From an uncultured Faecalibacterium sp. (GTDB taxonomy: Bacteria > Bacillota > Clostridia > Oscillospirales > Ruminococcaceae): a stretch of 25,869 bases of DNA. The notes under the pieces are model-generated. The model saw only the letters and a list, made by a program, of their open reading frames with translations. It did no database searches and was not told where the DNA came from. Of this stretch, positions 7,580-15,678 are shown in pieces; the stretch's first letter is position 1; every line of letters begins with the position of its first letter. The DNA is taken from the NCBI GenBank assembly GCA_934501115.1, contig CAKSTO010000034.1:1-25869 (forward strand). The letters are read 5' to 3'. Position numbers and translations under genes: made by a program.

Positions 7580-8863
7580 TTATTTTTGCAGCGGAAAGAT
7601 GATCTTTTCCGCAAAGAATGCCCCCTGTTCTTCCAGAGTCAGGGTACCCTTATATTTCTGCACGATCCGTCGGATCACCTTCAGCTCGTACTGTGCAGAA
7701 CGGTTCGTCTGCTTTTCCGGCGGACGCAGCGGGCTGATGACATTCACTACCACAAAGCCTTGCCGCACACAGACCAGCAGATCGATGACCCTGCACTCCG
7801 GTCGGGAGGTCTGCACTGCGCTTTCCACCGCATGATCCAGTGCATTGGCAAACAATGCGTACAGATCCCCCGCCTCAAAAAAGCCAAGGCAGCTGCCGTT
7901 TGCCACAGCATTCAGCTGGATGCCCCGTGATTCGCACAGCAGACTCTTCTCGGTCAGCACCACATCCAGCACCTCGTTGCCGGTGTTGCAGTTCGCATCA
8001 TACAGGTGGGCTGCACGCTCCGCCTCCTCGATGCTCTCCTGTGGCACTGCACCGGGAGCGAGCTTGCGGAGGCTGGCGATCTGTACCTTCAGCTCATGAC
8101 AACGCTTATTGATGATCTGCACATTCTGCCGTGCGACCTGATACTGCTGGCGCTGCCGCTCGTACAGCAGGTTCAGGGCATTCATCTCTTTTTCGATCGC
8201 AGCCTTCTTGAACAGTTCCGTCTGGAAGTAGAGCAGCGTAAGAAAGTAGAATTGCCCGATGACCAGTGTTGTCAGCAGATGCGGCGGCCATGCATCGATC
8301 GATTTATCGCTCAGCACTGCCGCCTGCATCATGAACAGGATACCGATGAAGAATGAGCTGAACAGCTGCCGGGGTCCGATATGATAATCTCCTTTATAGG
8401 GCAGCTGCCGCGCCAGCAGGAGGTACACGGCTGCAAAGAATACCGCCCCGGACAGCAGCTGCACCAGAACCGCCCAGGGAGAATCCATATTCAGCGGGTG
8501 CCCATGCCTGACAAAAAACAACTCCAGAAAGCTCCAGCCCTCATAGGCGCACTGCGCAATGAGCAGGCTCCACACCGCGCAGTACATCGCCCCTTTTTTG
8601 TTGATGTCTGCACACAGATAGATCATCCCGCCCAGCAGCGCGAAAAAGGAGATATAAAGCACCAGAAGCAAAAGCTGCTGCTGCCACAGCGTTGTGGATT
8701 GTGCCAGAGGATCCAGCATCAGTGCCAGCACAAGCAACGGGAGCAGCATCCCGCCGGCACGAAGCCAGAAATGCGGTCGATGCCGCAAAGGCAGGCAAAA
8801 GGCCAGCGCCGAGCACCAGCGCAGCAGTGCACGGAGCAGGCTGTTCAGCAGCGATGCCGTCAC
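7580..8863 (-). CDS. GHKL-type sensor histidine kinase (AgrC/NatK-like), partly degenerate
   Basis: This 427-aa membrane sensor has about six transmembrane helices (residues roughly 38-215). A coiled dimerisation helix (about 215-268) and a C-terminal HATPase domain of the GHKL type (about 295-425) follow. The probable phosphoacceptor is His256 in CHELKVQ, and the N-box lies around Asn340 in FANALDHAVES. The expected glycine-rich G-box before the last helix is replaced by NRSAQYELKVIRRI, so ATP binding may be weak. The start is a GTG at 8861-8863 with a GGAGG site six bases away. It overlaps the regulator stop codon by four bases (GTGA), so the pair is translationally coupled. In this family the signal is often a peptide or cell-envelope stress, but no peptide gene is visible nearby. 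Its targets are unknown. Confidence 0.85.
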   Translation of the reverse strand: MTASLLNSLLRALLRWCSALAFCLPLRHRPHFWLRAGGMLLPLLVLALMLDPLAQSTTLWQQQLLLLVLYISFFALLGGMIYLCADINKKGAMYCAVWSLLIAQCAYEGWSFLELFFVRHGHPLNMDSPWAVLVQLLSGAVFFAAVYLLLARQLPYKGDYHIGPRQLFSSFFIGILFMMQAAVLSDKSIDAWPPHLLTTLVIGQFYFLTLLYFQTELFKKAAIEKEMNALNLLYERQRQQYQVARQNVQIINKRCHELKVQIASLRKLAPGAVPQESIEEAERAAHLYDANCNTGNEVLDVVLTEKSLLCESRGIQLNAVANGSCLGFFEAGDLYALFANALDHAVESAVQTSRPECRVIDLLVCVRQGFVVVNVISPLRPPEKQTNRSAQYELKVIRRIVQKYKGTLTLEEQGAFFAEKIIFPLQK

Positions 8864-9570
8864 AGTACACCTCCCATGTAGGAGGCCACTGCGGTAAGGA
8901 ATGCTGTGCGCTGCCGTCGGCTGATCTCCAGCCGGTCATCTCTCACAAGCGCAAAGTCGTTTTCAATGCCCTTAACGTAGGCCAGATTGACCAGATAGCA
9001 CTGGTTGCAGCGAACAAAATGGTGCTCAGCAAGCTGTTTTTCTGCGCTTTGCAGGCTGGCACGTGCCGAAAACTCTCCCTTGGAGGTGTGGTAGTACAGC
9101 ATCCGGCTGCGGGTCTCCAGATAATAGATATCAGCGGTATCCAGAAGCTGGATGCCGCCGCCCGCCAGCTGCAGCACTACCTGCCCGCCTCTGCGCCGCT
9201 GCACGCGCTGGATGGCGCGGGACAGCTTGGTGCAGAACTGATAATAATTCACCGGCTTCAATACATAATCCAGTGCGTCCACCTCGTAGCCCCGGATGGC
9301 ATACTGTGCCATATTGGTCACAAACACCAGCACCACATCCGCGTCCACGGCTCGGATCGCTTCAGCTGCCCCAAAGCCGTCCAGCCGGGGCATCTCCACG
9401 TCCATAAAAATGATGTCGAACCCCGGCGTATAGTGCTCCGCGATCTCGGCACCGTCCGCAACGAGGCTGATCTCGACCTGCAGCCCCTGCTCCTGCGCAT
9501 ATTGACGGACAAACCGGCTCAGACATTCCCGTGTTTCTTCCTGATCCTCTACGATTGCGATCCTGAACAT
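8860..9570 (-). CDS. LytTR-family response regulator
   Basis: This 236-aa transcription factor is the partner of the overlapping kinase. The receiver domain covers about residues 1-122, with acidic residues Glu8 and Asp9, the phosphorylation site Asp57 in FMDVEMP, Thr85, and Lys105 in LKPVNYY. The LytTR DNA-binding domain covers about 131-232, with the family pattern YYLETRSRMLYYHT near its start and FVRCNQCYLVNL in the middle. LytTR regulators usually bind pairs of short direct repeats and control bacteriocin, virulence or envelope genes. Here the regulon cannot be predicted. The ATG at 9568-9570 follows a GGGAGGG ribosome site. It is the first gene of the two-gene operon. Confidence 0.92.
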   Translation of the reverse strand: MFRIAIVEDQEETRECLSRFVRQYAQEQGLQVEISLVADGAEIAEHYTPGFDIIFMDVEMPRLDGFGAAEAIRAVDADVVLVFVTNMAQYAIRGYEVDALDYVLKPVNYYQFCTKLSRAIQRVQRRRGGQVVLQLAGGGIQLLDTADIYYLETRSRMLYYHTSKGEFSARASLQSAEKQLAEHHFVRCNQCYLVNLAYVKGIENDFALVRDDRLEISRRQRTAFLTAVASYMGGVL

Positions 9571-9661
9571 CCTGCACCCTCCCTTCTGTCTGCGTTTGAG
9601 CGCCGCATCGCTCTTTTGCCTGAAGCATCCTTTTCTCTGAATTGCAATGGAACCCCCTGTT

Positions 9662-9692
9662 GGAAAACAAGCTGCCGGCCGATCTCGGCAGC
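9662..9692 (-). terminator. Weak terminator candidate after the AI-2E-family gene
   Basis: GCTGCCG (9671-9677) can pair with CGGCAGC (9686-9692). On the minus strand the stem is followed by a TTGTTTT tract (9670-9664). It lies about 95 bp beyond the stop codon of the 9787-10908 gene, inside a 216-bp gap with further GC-rich partial dyads. I saw no convincing promoter for the response regulator in the rest of this gap, so readthrough into it is possible. Confidence 0.45.
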
Positions 9693-9786
9693 CGGATCAG
9701 CCGGCACACCCACGATGCCGCGGCAGGAGCCTGTAAATGGATGAAATGCCCCCCGGAGCGTCGTGAGCCGCCCCGGAAGTACGTGC

Positions 9787-10908
9787 TTACTGCGGAGGCT
9801 CTTTTGTGTGCAGACGCCTGCAGGCATCCTCCTTCACAAGCTCGATGACCACCGCCGTCAATGGGATGAAGAAGATGATGCCGATGATGCCAAAGAGCTT
9901 TCCTCCGATCATGGCAGCGACAAGGGTGTAAAGCGGAGAAAGCCCCACGGATCTTCCCACCACACGGGGATAGATAAACTGGTTTTCAACAAACTGCACC
10001 GCAAGGTAAACGATGAGACAGCGCACGGCCAGAACGGGCTCCACCAGAAGCACAAGGAGCACGCTGACAACGCAGGAGATGAGCGCTCCAACGTAAGGGA
10101 TGATGGCACAGATGGCGGTCAGCATCCCCACCAGACTGCCGTATGGGATCCTGAAAACGGAAAATGCGAGGGTCATGAGAATGCCAAGGATCACCGCCTC
10201 ACTGCATTGCCCCGTAAGAAAATTCGCAAAGGATCGACGGAACATTCTGCAGAACTTCAGCAGCCCGGCGGCGTGGCCGGGCTTCAGATAGGCGCACACC
10301 AGCGTGCGTGCATGGCGGCAGAGGCTTTCTGTTCCAAGGGACATATAGATGGAGATGATCAGAGCAAAGGATGCCGTCACCACAAGGTTTACCGTGGCAG
10401 AAACGGCACCGACAGCATTGACCAGCACCGTGTCGATGCTGTCGGTGACCTTATGCAGCAGCTGCTCCCAGTCGATCCCCTTAAGCCCGTTCATCAGCCA
10501 GTCCATGTCGGTATCCTGCGCACTGAGATAGGCAGTCCAACGGGGGATGTTTGCCTCGATCTGCACATAAAGGCTGTGAAACGACCGCACAAGCTCCGGG
10601 ATGAGCAGCGTCAGGGCAAACACCAGCACGAGAACGACGCCGAGCAGCGTGATCAAAAAGCTGAGAAGACGGAGGTTTTTATCCGACGGTTTCTTTTTTG
10701 CGCTGCGAAACAGGCTCTTCAGCCGCTTTTCCAGCCCGGTCATGGGCACATTGATAAAAAGTGCCAGGATCCCGCCTGCAAGAACGGGCAGAACAAGATC
10801 CACAAGCTCTGCGGCAAAGGCCAGAACATCCGAAAGCCGCAGCAGCGCTGCAAAAAGCGTGACACCCACAACGGTCACGAGCAGGTATTGTTTTGTTTTC
10901 GATTCCAT
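9787..10908 (-). CDS. AI-2E family permease (PF01594)
   Basis: This is a 373-aa membrane protein with about seven or eight helices in the arrangement typical of the AI-2E/YdiK/PerM family. Two N-terminal helices are followed by a basic loop (SAKKKPSDKN) and another helix. A long extracytoplasmic segment (about 115-165) precedes a group of C-terminal helices containing IPYVGALISC and QFVENQFIYPRVVGRSVGLSP, both family hallmarks. Members export diverse small molecules or act as Na+(Li+)/H+ antiporters; the name comes from TqsA and does not prove autoinducer transport. The ATG at 10906-10908 has a weak AAGGAA site. Its own strong promoter lies about 70 bp upstream. It is probably a single-gene unit, perhaps reading through to the LytTR operon. 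Confidence 0.88.
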   Translation of the reverse strand: MESKTKQYLLVTVVGVTLFAALLRLSDVLAFAAELVDLVLPVLAGGILALFINVPMTGLEKRLKSLFRSAKKKPSDKNLRLLSFLITLLGVVLVLVFALTLLIPELVRSFHSLYVQIEANIPRWTAYLSAQDTDMDWLMNGLKGIDWEQLLHKVTDSIDTVLVNAVGAVSATVNLVVTASFALIISIYMSLGTESLCRHARTLVCAYLKPGHAAGLLKFCRMFRRSFANFLTGQCSEAVILGILMTLAFSVFRIPYGSLVGMLTAICAIIPYVGALISCVVSVLLVLLVEPVLAVRCLIVYLAVQFVENQFIYPRVVGRSVGLSPLYTLVAAMIGGKLFGIIGIIFFIPLTAVVIELVKEDACRRLHTKEPPQ

Positions 10909-10973
10909 GAGACAGTTCCTTTCCCGATGCCCGCTTCCATTGCAAAATGACCTTCCGCGAACTCTTTTTTTGT

Positions 10974-11002
10974 ATTGTAACCAGAAGGAAACGGCTTGTC
11001 AA
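10974..11002 (-). promoter_or_regulatory. Strong sigma-70-type promoter of the AI-2E-family gene
   Basis: A consensus -35 box TTGACA (minus strand, 11002-10997) is separated by exactly 17 bp from a -10 box TACAAT (10979-10974). It lies about 66 bp before the start codon and directly after the terminator of the NSS transporter gene. Confidence 0.75.
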
Positions 11003-11008
11003 GACGCC

Positions 11009-11057
11009 GGAAAACTGCTCTGTCCCCGGATGCCGGGCATCCGGGGACAGAGCAGTT
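11009..11057 (-). terminator. Rho-independent terminator after the NSS transporter gene
   Basis: A perfect stem of at least 19 bp joins 11013-11031 with 11039-11057 (outer part AACTGCTCTGTCCCCGGAT). On the minus strand it is followed by TTTTCC. It begins about 30 bp after the stop codon of the 11088-12461 gene. Confidence 0.85.
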
Positions 11058-11087
11058 CCAGACAGCTTCCGCTGCTTCTATGAATGC

Positions 11088-12461
11088 TTACATGGAGATC
11101 CAGCCCAGCGTGTTTGCCACAGAGCTGAGCAGAATGATGGCCGCGAAGATGGGGCACAGATACCGGATCATAAAGTTGAAGATCTTCTTCCGGCGGAAAG
11201 GCTTTCCTTCGCGGGTGACCTCTTCCTCGATCTTTTCCACGCCGATCACACGGGACACCAGCAGGCAGGTTGCGATGGCCGCAATGGGCATCATGACCGA
11301 GTTGGTCAGGAAATCAAAGAAGTCCAGAAACTGCATCCCGAACACCGTTACATCGGCCAGCGGGCCATAGCCCAGCGCCGACAGGCTGCCCAGCGCCACC
11401 ATGATGATTCCAATCATGGCAGTCGCCTTCTGGCGGCTCCAGCCCAGCTCATCCTCAAAGGTCGAGACAGCGCTCTCCGTCAGGGCGATGGAGCTTGTCA
11501 CCGCCGCAAACAGCACCAGCGTAAAGAACAGCACGCCCACTACGTGGCCGAAGCCCATGCTCTCGAACACCTTGGGAATGGTGATGAACATCAGCGCAGG
11601 GCCTGCCTGCAGGGTATCCGGGTCTCCGCCGGAGAAGGAAAACACTGCAGGGATGATCATCAGGCCGGCCATAATGGCAATGGCTGTATCAAAGATCTCC
11701 ACATTTTCGGTAGATTCTTCAATGGAGACGTCCTCCTTCATATAGGAGCCGAAGGTCACCAGAATGCCCATGGCGATGGACAGAGAATAGAACATCTGAC
11801 CCATCGCAGTGACCACGGTCATCCATGAGAAGTTGGAGGGATTTGGCACAAGAAAATACTTCACACCCGCCAGTGCGCCCGGCCGGGTGACCGAGTAAAC
11901 GGCGATGACCACCGACAGCACCACCAGAACCGGCATCATCAGCTTGGACACCCGCTCCACGCCGTTGCGCACGCCTGCAAAGATGATGGCAAGGGTGAAC
12001 ACCGTGAAAAGCACAAAGCAGACTTCTGCCGCCAGACCGCTGGAAATGAAGCCGGAAAAATAGCCGTCCTGCGCCAGTTCGCTTCCGTGCCCGCTGACAT
12101 ACTCCGACAGGTACCGGATGACCCAGCCGCCGATGACAGAGTAATACGGAACGATCAGAATGGGGATGACCGCATTGATCCAGCCGCCGAATTTCTGCCC
12201 GCCCTTTTTGCCAAAGGCCTGAAATGCGCCCACAGGGCTCTTCTTGGTCATGCGGCCAAGGGCTGTTTCTGCCGTGATCATGGTGTAGCCAAAGGTGACT
12301 GCCAGCACGATATACACCAGCAGAAAGATGCCGCCGCCGTACTTTGCCGCCAGATACGGAAAACGCCAGATGTTTCCCAGACCCACAGATGCGCCCGCCG
12401 CCGACAGGACAAAACCGATCTTGCCGGAAAAAGCGCTCCGTTTCGGATGCTGCTGTTCCAT
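11088..12461 (-). CDS. Sodium-dependent NSS/SNF family transporter (amino-acid type)
   Basis: This 457-aa integral membrane protein of the neurotransmitter:sodium symporter family couples Na+ entry to import of amino acids or similar small amines, as bacterial LeuT, MhsT and Tyt1 do. Helix 1 carries the sodium-site signature GASVGLGNIWRFPYL (about residues 20-35). The unwound part of helix 6 is visible in GQMFYSLSIAMG, and helix 8 in SSIALTESAVSTFED. The length and the number of helices (about 11-12) fit bacterial members. I chose the ATG at 12459-12461. It begins the conserved N-terminal segment and has an AGGAG site about eleven bases upstream; the 38 in-frame codons further upstream look non-coding. 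It has its own promoter and terminator. The substrate is not predictable. Confidence 0.92.
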   Translation of the reverse strand: MEQQHPKRSAFSGKIGFVLSAAGASVGLGNIWRFPYLAAKYGGGIFLLVYIVLAVTFGYTMITAETALGRMTKKSPVGAFQAFGKKGGQKFGGWINAVIPILIVPYYSVIGGWVIRYLSEYVSGHGSELAQDGYFSGFISSGLAAEVCFVLFTVFTLAIIFAGVRNGVERVSKLMMPVLVVLSVVIAVYSVTRPGALAGVKYFLVPNPSNFSWMTVVTAMGQMFYSLSIAMGILVTFGSYMKEDVSIEESTENVEIFDTAIAIMAGLMIIPAVFSFSGGDPDTLQAGPALMFITIPKVFESMGFGHVVGVLFFTLVLFAAVTSSIALTESAVSTFEDELGWSRQKATAMIGIIMVALGSLSALGYGPLADVTVFGMQFLDFFDFLTNSVMMPIAAIATCLLVSRVIGVEKIEEEVTREGKPFRRKKIFNFMIRYLCPIFAAIILLSSVANTLGWISM

Positions 12462-12507
12462 AAAATTATACACTCCTATTCTTTTTTCCAATTCACAAGT
12501 GGGTTTT

Positions 12508-12536
12508 AGTGTACCATATCTCCGGATCAAATACAA
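12508..12536 (-). promoter_or_regulatory. Promoter candidate of the NSS transporter gene
   Basis: On the minus strand a -10 box TACACT (12513-12508), with an upstream TG extension, follows a weak -35 box TTGTAT (12536-12531) after 17 bp. It lies about 47 bp upstream of the start codon. Confidence 0.5.
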
Positions 12537-12554
12537 TATTCCTGCATTTTCCCG

Positions 12555-12593
12555 CAAAAAATGGTCAGGAGACACCTGCCGGTGTCCCTGACC
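12555..12593 (-). terminator. Rho-independent terminator after the UPF0371 gene
   Basis: GGTCAGGAGACACC (12563-12576) pairs with GGTGTCCCTGACC (12581-12593), with one bulge or mismatch and a short loop. On the minus strand an ATTTTTT tract follows (12562-12556). It lies 18 bp after the stop codon. Confidence 0.85.
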
Positions 12594-12610
12594 AAAGAGG
12601 TCACATTCTT

Positions 12611-14104
12611 TTAGTGCTTATGGTACTTGCGATCCTCTTCCTCGTAGACGGGGTCGCAGGTCAGGTACATGCCAAGCCGGTTCAGGGTGCTGGTATCCAC
12701 GCTGGACAGCAGCACGGTGGAGTGCACATCACAGCCCTTGAGGTTGGGCAGTTGACGCATGGCCGCTGCGGCCAGCTCGTTGGATGCGGCAGAACTGGAC
12801 AGGGCAATGAGGATCTCGTCGGTATGCAGGCGGGGGTTCTTGCCGCCCAGATAGTTGGTCTTAAGGGTCTGGATGGGCTCGATGGCAGAAGCGCTGACCA
12901 GATCGGTCTCCTGCGGGATGCCGGCCAGCACCTTCAGGGCATTGATCAGGGCAGAGGCCGCTGCGCCCAGCAGAGGGCCTGTCTTACCGGTAACAACGGT
13001 GCCGTCCGGCAGCTCGATGGCGGCAGCGGGGGCGCCGCCGGTGCTCTCGCTGCGGGCGTACGCCTGCTTTTCCACCTCGCGCTGCCCCAGTGCCAGATCA
13101 GCCTGATTCAGCAGCAGCTCCAGCTTGTAACGCTCAGACTCTTTCACCGTTCCGGTGATCTTCTGCTCACACAGGCACTTGAAGTACCGGCGCAGGATCT
13201 CCTTGCGGGAGGCTTCGCGGCAGACTGCATCGTCCACGATGCAGTTGCCCGCCATGTTGACGCCCATATCCGTGGGGCTCTTGTAGGGGCTTTGGCCTGC
13301 GATCAGCTCGAACATGGCGTTGACCACCGGGAAGATCTCGATGTCGCGGTTATAGTTGACTGTGGTGACCCCGTAGGCTTCCAGATGGAAGGGATCGATC
13401 ATATTGACATCGTTCAGGTCGGCTGTGGCGGCCTCGTAGGCCAGATTCACCGGGTGTTTGAGGGGGATATTCCAGATGGGGAAGGTCTCGAACTTGGCGT
13501 AGCCGGCCTTCACGCCGCGCTTGTACTCATGGTACAGCTGCGACAGGCAGGTGGCCATCTTGCCGCTGCCGGGGCCGGGAGCCGTAATGACCACCAGCGG
13601 GCGCTCGGTCTCAATGTAATCGTTTTTGCCGTAACCTTCGTCGCTGACGATACGGGCCACATCGTTGGGGTAGCCGGGGATCTTGTAGTGGCGGAAGGTG
13701 CGGATGCCCAGACCATTCAGGCGCTTTTCAAAGGCTTCCACTTCAGGGGCAGCGGTGTACTTGGTCACACACACGCTGCCCACGTACAGCCCCACCTCCT
13801 GAAATGCATCGATCAGGCGCAGCACGTCCAGATCGTAGGTGATGCCGTAGTCGCCGCGGATCTTATTGCTCACGATGTCCTCGGCACTGATGACGATGAC
13901 GATCTCGGCCTGATCCTTCAGCTGCAGCAGCATCTGCAGCTTGGAGTCCGGCTGAAAGCCGGGCAGCACGCGGGATGCGTGATAATCATCGAACAGCTTG
14001 CCGCCAAACTCCAGATAGAGCTTGTTGTCAAACTTTTTGATGCGCTCGCGGATATGCTCCGACTGCATGGAAAGATATTTGTCGTTATCAAATCCAATTT
14101 TCAT
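12611..14104 (-). CDS. UPF0371 / DUF1846 family protein
   Basis: This 497-aa soluble protein belongs to the conserved family UPF0371 (DUF1846), recognised from the N-terminus KIGFDNDKYLSMQSEHIRER, the central TAPGPGSGKMATCLSQLYHE and the segment SPTDMGVNMAGNCIVDD. Its biochemical role is not known to me. Residues 176-182 (PGPGSGK) resemble a nucleotide- or phosphate-binding glycine-rich loop, which hints at binding a phosphorylated ligand. That is inference only. The ATG at 14102-14104 has an AAGGAAA site; the 27 in-frame codons further upstream overlap the promoter and are rejected. It is a single-gene unit with a near-consensus promoter and its own terminator, and it is divergent from the acetyltransferase gene. 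Confidence 0.88.
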   Translation of the reverse strand: MKIGFDNDKYLSMQSEHIRERIKKFDNKLYLEFGGKLFDDYHASRVLPGFQPDSKLQMLLQLKDQAEIVIVISAEDIVSNKIRGDYGITYDLDVLRLIDAFQEVGLYVGSVCVTKYTAAPEVEAFEKRLNGLGIRTFRHYKIPGYPNDVARIVSDEGYGKNDYIETERPLVVITAPGPGSGKMATCLSQLYHEYKRGVKAGYAKFETFPIWNIPLKHPVNLAYEAATADLNDVNMIDPFHLEAYGVTTVNYNRDIEIFPVVNAMFELIAGQSPYKSPTDMGVNMAGNCIVDDAVCREASRKEILRRYFKCLCEQKITGTVKESERYKLELLLNQADLALGQREVEKQAYARSESTGGAPAAAIELPDGTVVTGKTGPLLGAAASALINALKVLAGIPQETDLVSASAIEPIQTLKTNYLGGKNPRLHTDEILIALSSSAASNELAAAAMRQLPNLKGCDVHSTVLLSSVDTSTLNRLGMYLTCDPVYEEEDRKYHKH

Positions 14105-14169
14105 GATTTGTTTCCTTTTCCCTTCGCCATTTCCCGCGCAGATGCGCCGGGTTCTTACACAACATGCAT

Positions 14170-14198
14170 AGTATACCACACTCAAAAACCGGGTTCAA
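14170..14198 (-). promoter_or_regulatory. Promoter of the UPF0371 gene
   Basis: On the minus strand a -35 box TTGAAC (14198-14193) and a -10 box TATACT (14175-14170) are separated by 17 bp. The promoter lies about 65 bp upstream of the start codon. Confidence 0.7.
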
Positions 14199-14224
14199 TC
14201 CAAAAGACGCTCAAACCTCTATTT

Positions 14225-14248
14225 CCGGCAAATGCGGTATTTTGCCGG
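14225..14248. promoter_or_regulatory. Perfect 8-bp dyad in the divergent promoter region
   Basis: CCGGCAAA (14225-14232) and its complement TTTGCCGG (14241-14248) are separated by 8 bp. The dyad lies between the two divergent promoters, about 30 bp behind the -35 box of each. No T-tract follows on either strand, so an operator is more likely than a terminator. Confidence 0.4.
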
Positions 14249-14280
14249 GCGGCTGCAGCTGTTTTTTGTGAAAATGGTTC

Positions 14281-14310
14281 TTGCCCCGGCTTCCGCGCCG
14301 GGTGTATAAT
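14281..14310 (+). promoter_or_regulatory. Promoter of the GNAT gene with a dyad inside its spacer
   Basis: A perfect -10 box TATAAT (14305-14310) follows a -35 box TTGCCC (14281-14286) after 18 bp. The spacer contains the dyad CCCGGC (14285-14290) and GCCGGG (14297-14302). It lies about 45 bp upstream of the acetyltransferase start codon. Confidence 0.6.
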
Positions 14311-14356
14311 GGGTTTGTTCGGCAAACGCCTTAACGGAAAAGAGAGGAAGTCCATC

Positions 14357-15565
14357 ATGAATCCTGCCGAAGATTATACATATCGTTATCTTGAGACGGA
14401 TGATCTCGACCAGTATAATGCCTTGCTGCGCTATACCTTTCAGGTGACCGAGGAAGAGCTGACCGCCACCGGCTGGAAGGACGACGAGATCAAGCAGTCC
14501 AAGTTTCCTGTATTGGAGCGCGCGGATGTGCTGGGCTGTTTTGACGGCAAAAACCTTGTCTCGCAGTTCGCGGTCTACCCGCTGAAAATGAACATCTACG
14601 ATGCCGTATACCACGTGGGCTTTGTGACCAGTGTGTGCACCTACCCGGAGTATACCGGCAACGGCATCATGAAGCGGCTGATGATCCAGGGGCTGACCCA
14701 GATGCACAAGGAGGGCAAGAGCTTTGCCTTGCTGTATCCCTATTCCATCCCGCTGTATCACCATCTGGGCTGGGAGATCATCTCCAACAAGATCTCCTTC
14801 AACATCAAAGACCGGCAGATCCCCACAAAAGTTTCTGCACCCGGCTATGTGCGCCGTGTCGACTGGGACAATACCGAGTTTCACGAGCTTCATTCGCACT
14901 TCGCATCCATCACCCACGGCTGCCTGTTCCGCAACGCGCTGGCATGGGAGGAATACTGGCGCTGGGATGAGGACGATACCAATGTTGCCGTCTATTATAA
15001 TGTGAAGGGCAAGCCCTGCGGCTACATGGTGTACCTCATCAAGAACGACATCATGCACATCAAGGAAATGATCTACCTGAACCGTGAAGCACAGAAAGGG
15101 TTGTGGGAGTACATCCACGCCCACGATTCCATGATCGATGAGGTGCATGGCAACACCTATTTCAGCGAGCCCATCGCCTTTGAGATGGATGACGGCGACA
15201 TCAAGGAAGCCATCCGCCCTTACGCCATGGGGCGCATCGTGGACGTGAAGAGCTTTCTGGAGGATTACCCCTGCGACCCGGACGGCGGCGAGCTGTGCAT
15301 CGAGTTGGAGATCGAAGACTCGCTCCTGCCGTGGAACAACCGCACCTTCCGCATCCGGTTTGCGGGCGGCAGCTGTGAGCTGACCGAAAAAAACGCCGAG
15401 TACCACCTGAAAATGGGCATCGGCACCCTTTCCACCCTGCTGCTGGGCTACAAAACGGCAGAACGTCTGTTTGAGCTGGAACGCATCGAAGGGCGGGAGG
15501 AAGCTGTAGAGCGGCTGGACGACGTGCTGTTCCACAAAATTCCGTATATTTCGGATTACATCTGA
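14357..15565 (+). CDS. Eis-like GNAT family N-acetyltransferase
   Basis: This 402-aa protein transfers an acetyl group from acetyl-CoA to an amine. Its length and layout fit the Eis family: an N-terminal GNAT domain (about 8-140), a second GNAT-like domain (about 155-290) and a C-terminal SCP2-type domain (about 295-402). The acetyl-CoA pyrophosphate loop is visible at about 94-108 in CTYPEYTGNGIMKRL. LYPYSIPLYHHLGWE (126-140) matches the segment that holds the catalytic tyrosine in Eis-like enzymes. Family members acetylate aminoglycosides, peptides or unknown amines, so resistance should not be assumed. The ATG at 14357-14359 has a GAGAGGAAG ribosome site; the much longer open frame upstream runs through the antisense of the UPF0371 gene and is rejected. 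It is a single-gene unit ending at a bidirectional terminator. Confidence 0.88.
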   Translation: MNPAEDYTYRYLETDDLDQYNALLRYTFQVTEEELTATGWKDDEIKQSKFPVLERADVLGCFDGKNLVSQFAVYPLKMNIYDAVYHVGFVTSVCTYPEYTGNGIMKRLMIQGLTQMHKEGKSFALLYPYSIPLYHHLGWEIISNKISFNIKDRQIPTKVSAPGYVRRVDWDNTEFHELHSHFASITHGCLFRNALAWEEYWRWDEDDTNVAVYYNVKGKPCGYMVYLIKNDIMHIKEMIYLNREAQKGLWEYIHAHDSMIDEVHGNTYFSEPIAFEMDDGDIKEAIRPYAMGRIVDVKSFLEDYPCDPDGGELCIELEIEDSLLPWNNRTFRIRFAGGSCELTEKNAEYHLKMGIGTLSTLLLGYKTAERLFELERIEGREEAVERLDDVLFHKIPYISDYI

Positions 15566-15584
15566 TTTTTCTGCAAAGCGATGC

Positions 15585-15624
15585 AAAAAGGCACCTGCCG
15601 TTTTTTCACGGCAGGTGCCTTTTG
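15585..15624. terminator. Bidirectional terminator between GNAT gene and GPH symporter gene
   Basis: GGCACCTGCCGT (15590-15601) pairs perfectly with ACGGCAGGTGCC (15608-15619). A T-tract follows on the plus strand (15620-15623) and five T residues follow on the minus strand (complement of 15585-15589). It serves both convergent genes. Confidence 0.9.
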
Positions 15625-15678
15625 TATCGTTCAGGGGTTATTCGGCGGTCTTGTCCGTATCAAACAGACCTTTTTCTT

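Noticed and set aside
12509..14356. Long plus-strand in-frame extension upstream of the GNAT gene
   Set aside because: It runs antisense through the UPF0371 gene and across the GNAT promoter (TATAAT at 14305). The ATG at 14357 has a proper ribosome site and begins the conserved domain.
14357..15565. Aminoglycoside resistance gene
   Set aside because: Eis-like proteins include such enzymes, but family membership alone does not show drug acetylation, and the context gives no resistance signature.
14219..15586. 455-codon minus-strand frame opposite the GNAT gene
   Set aside because: Shadow frame with no domain, no ribosome site, and extending across the GNAT terminator side.
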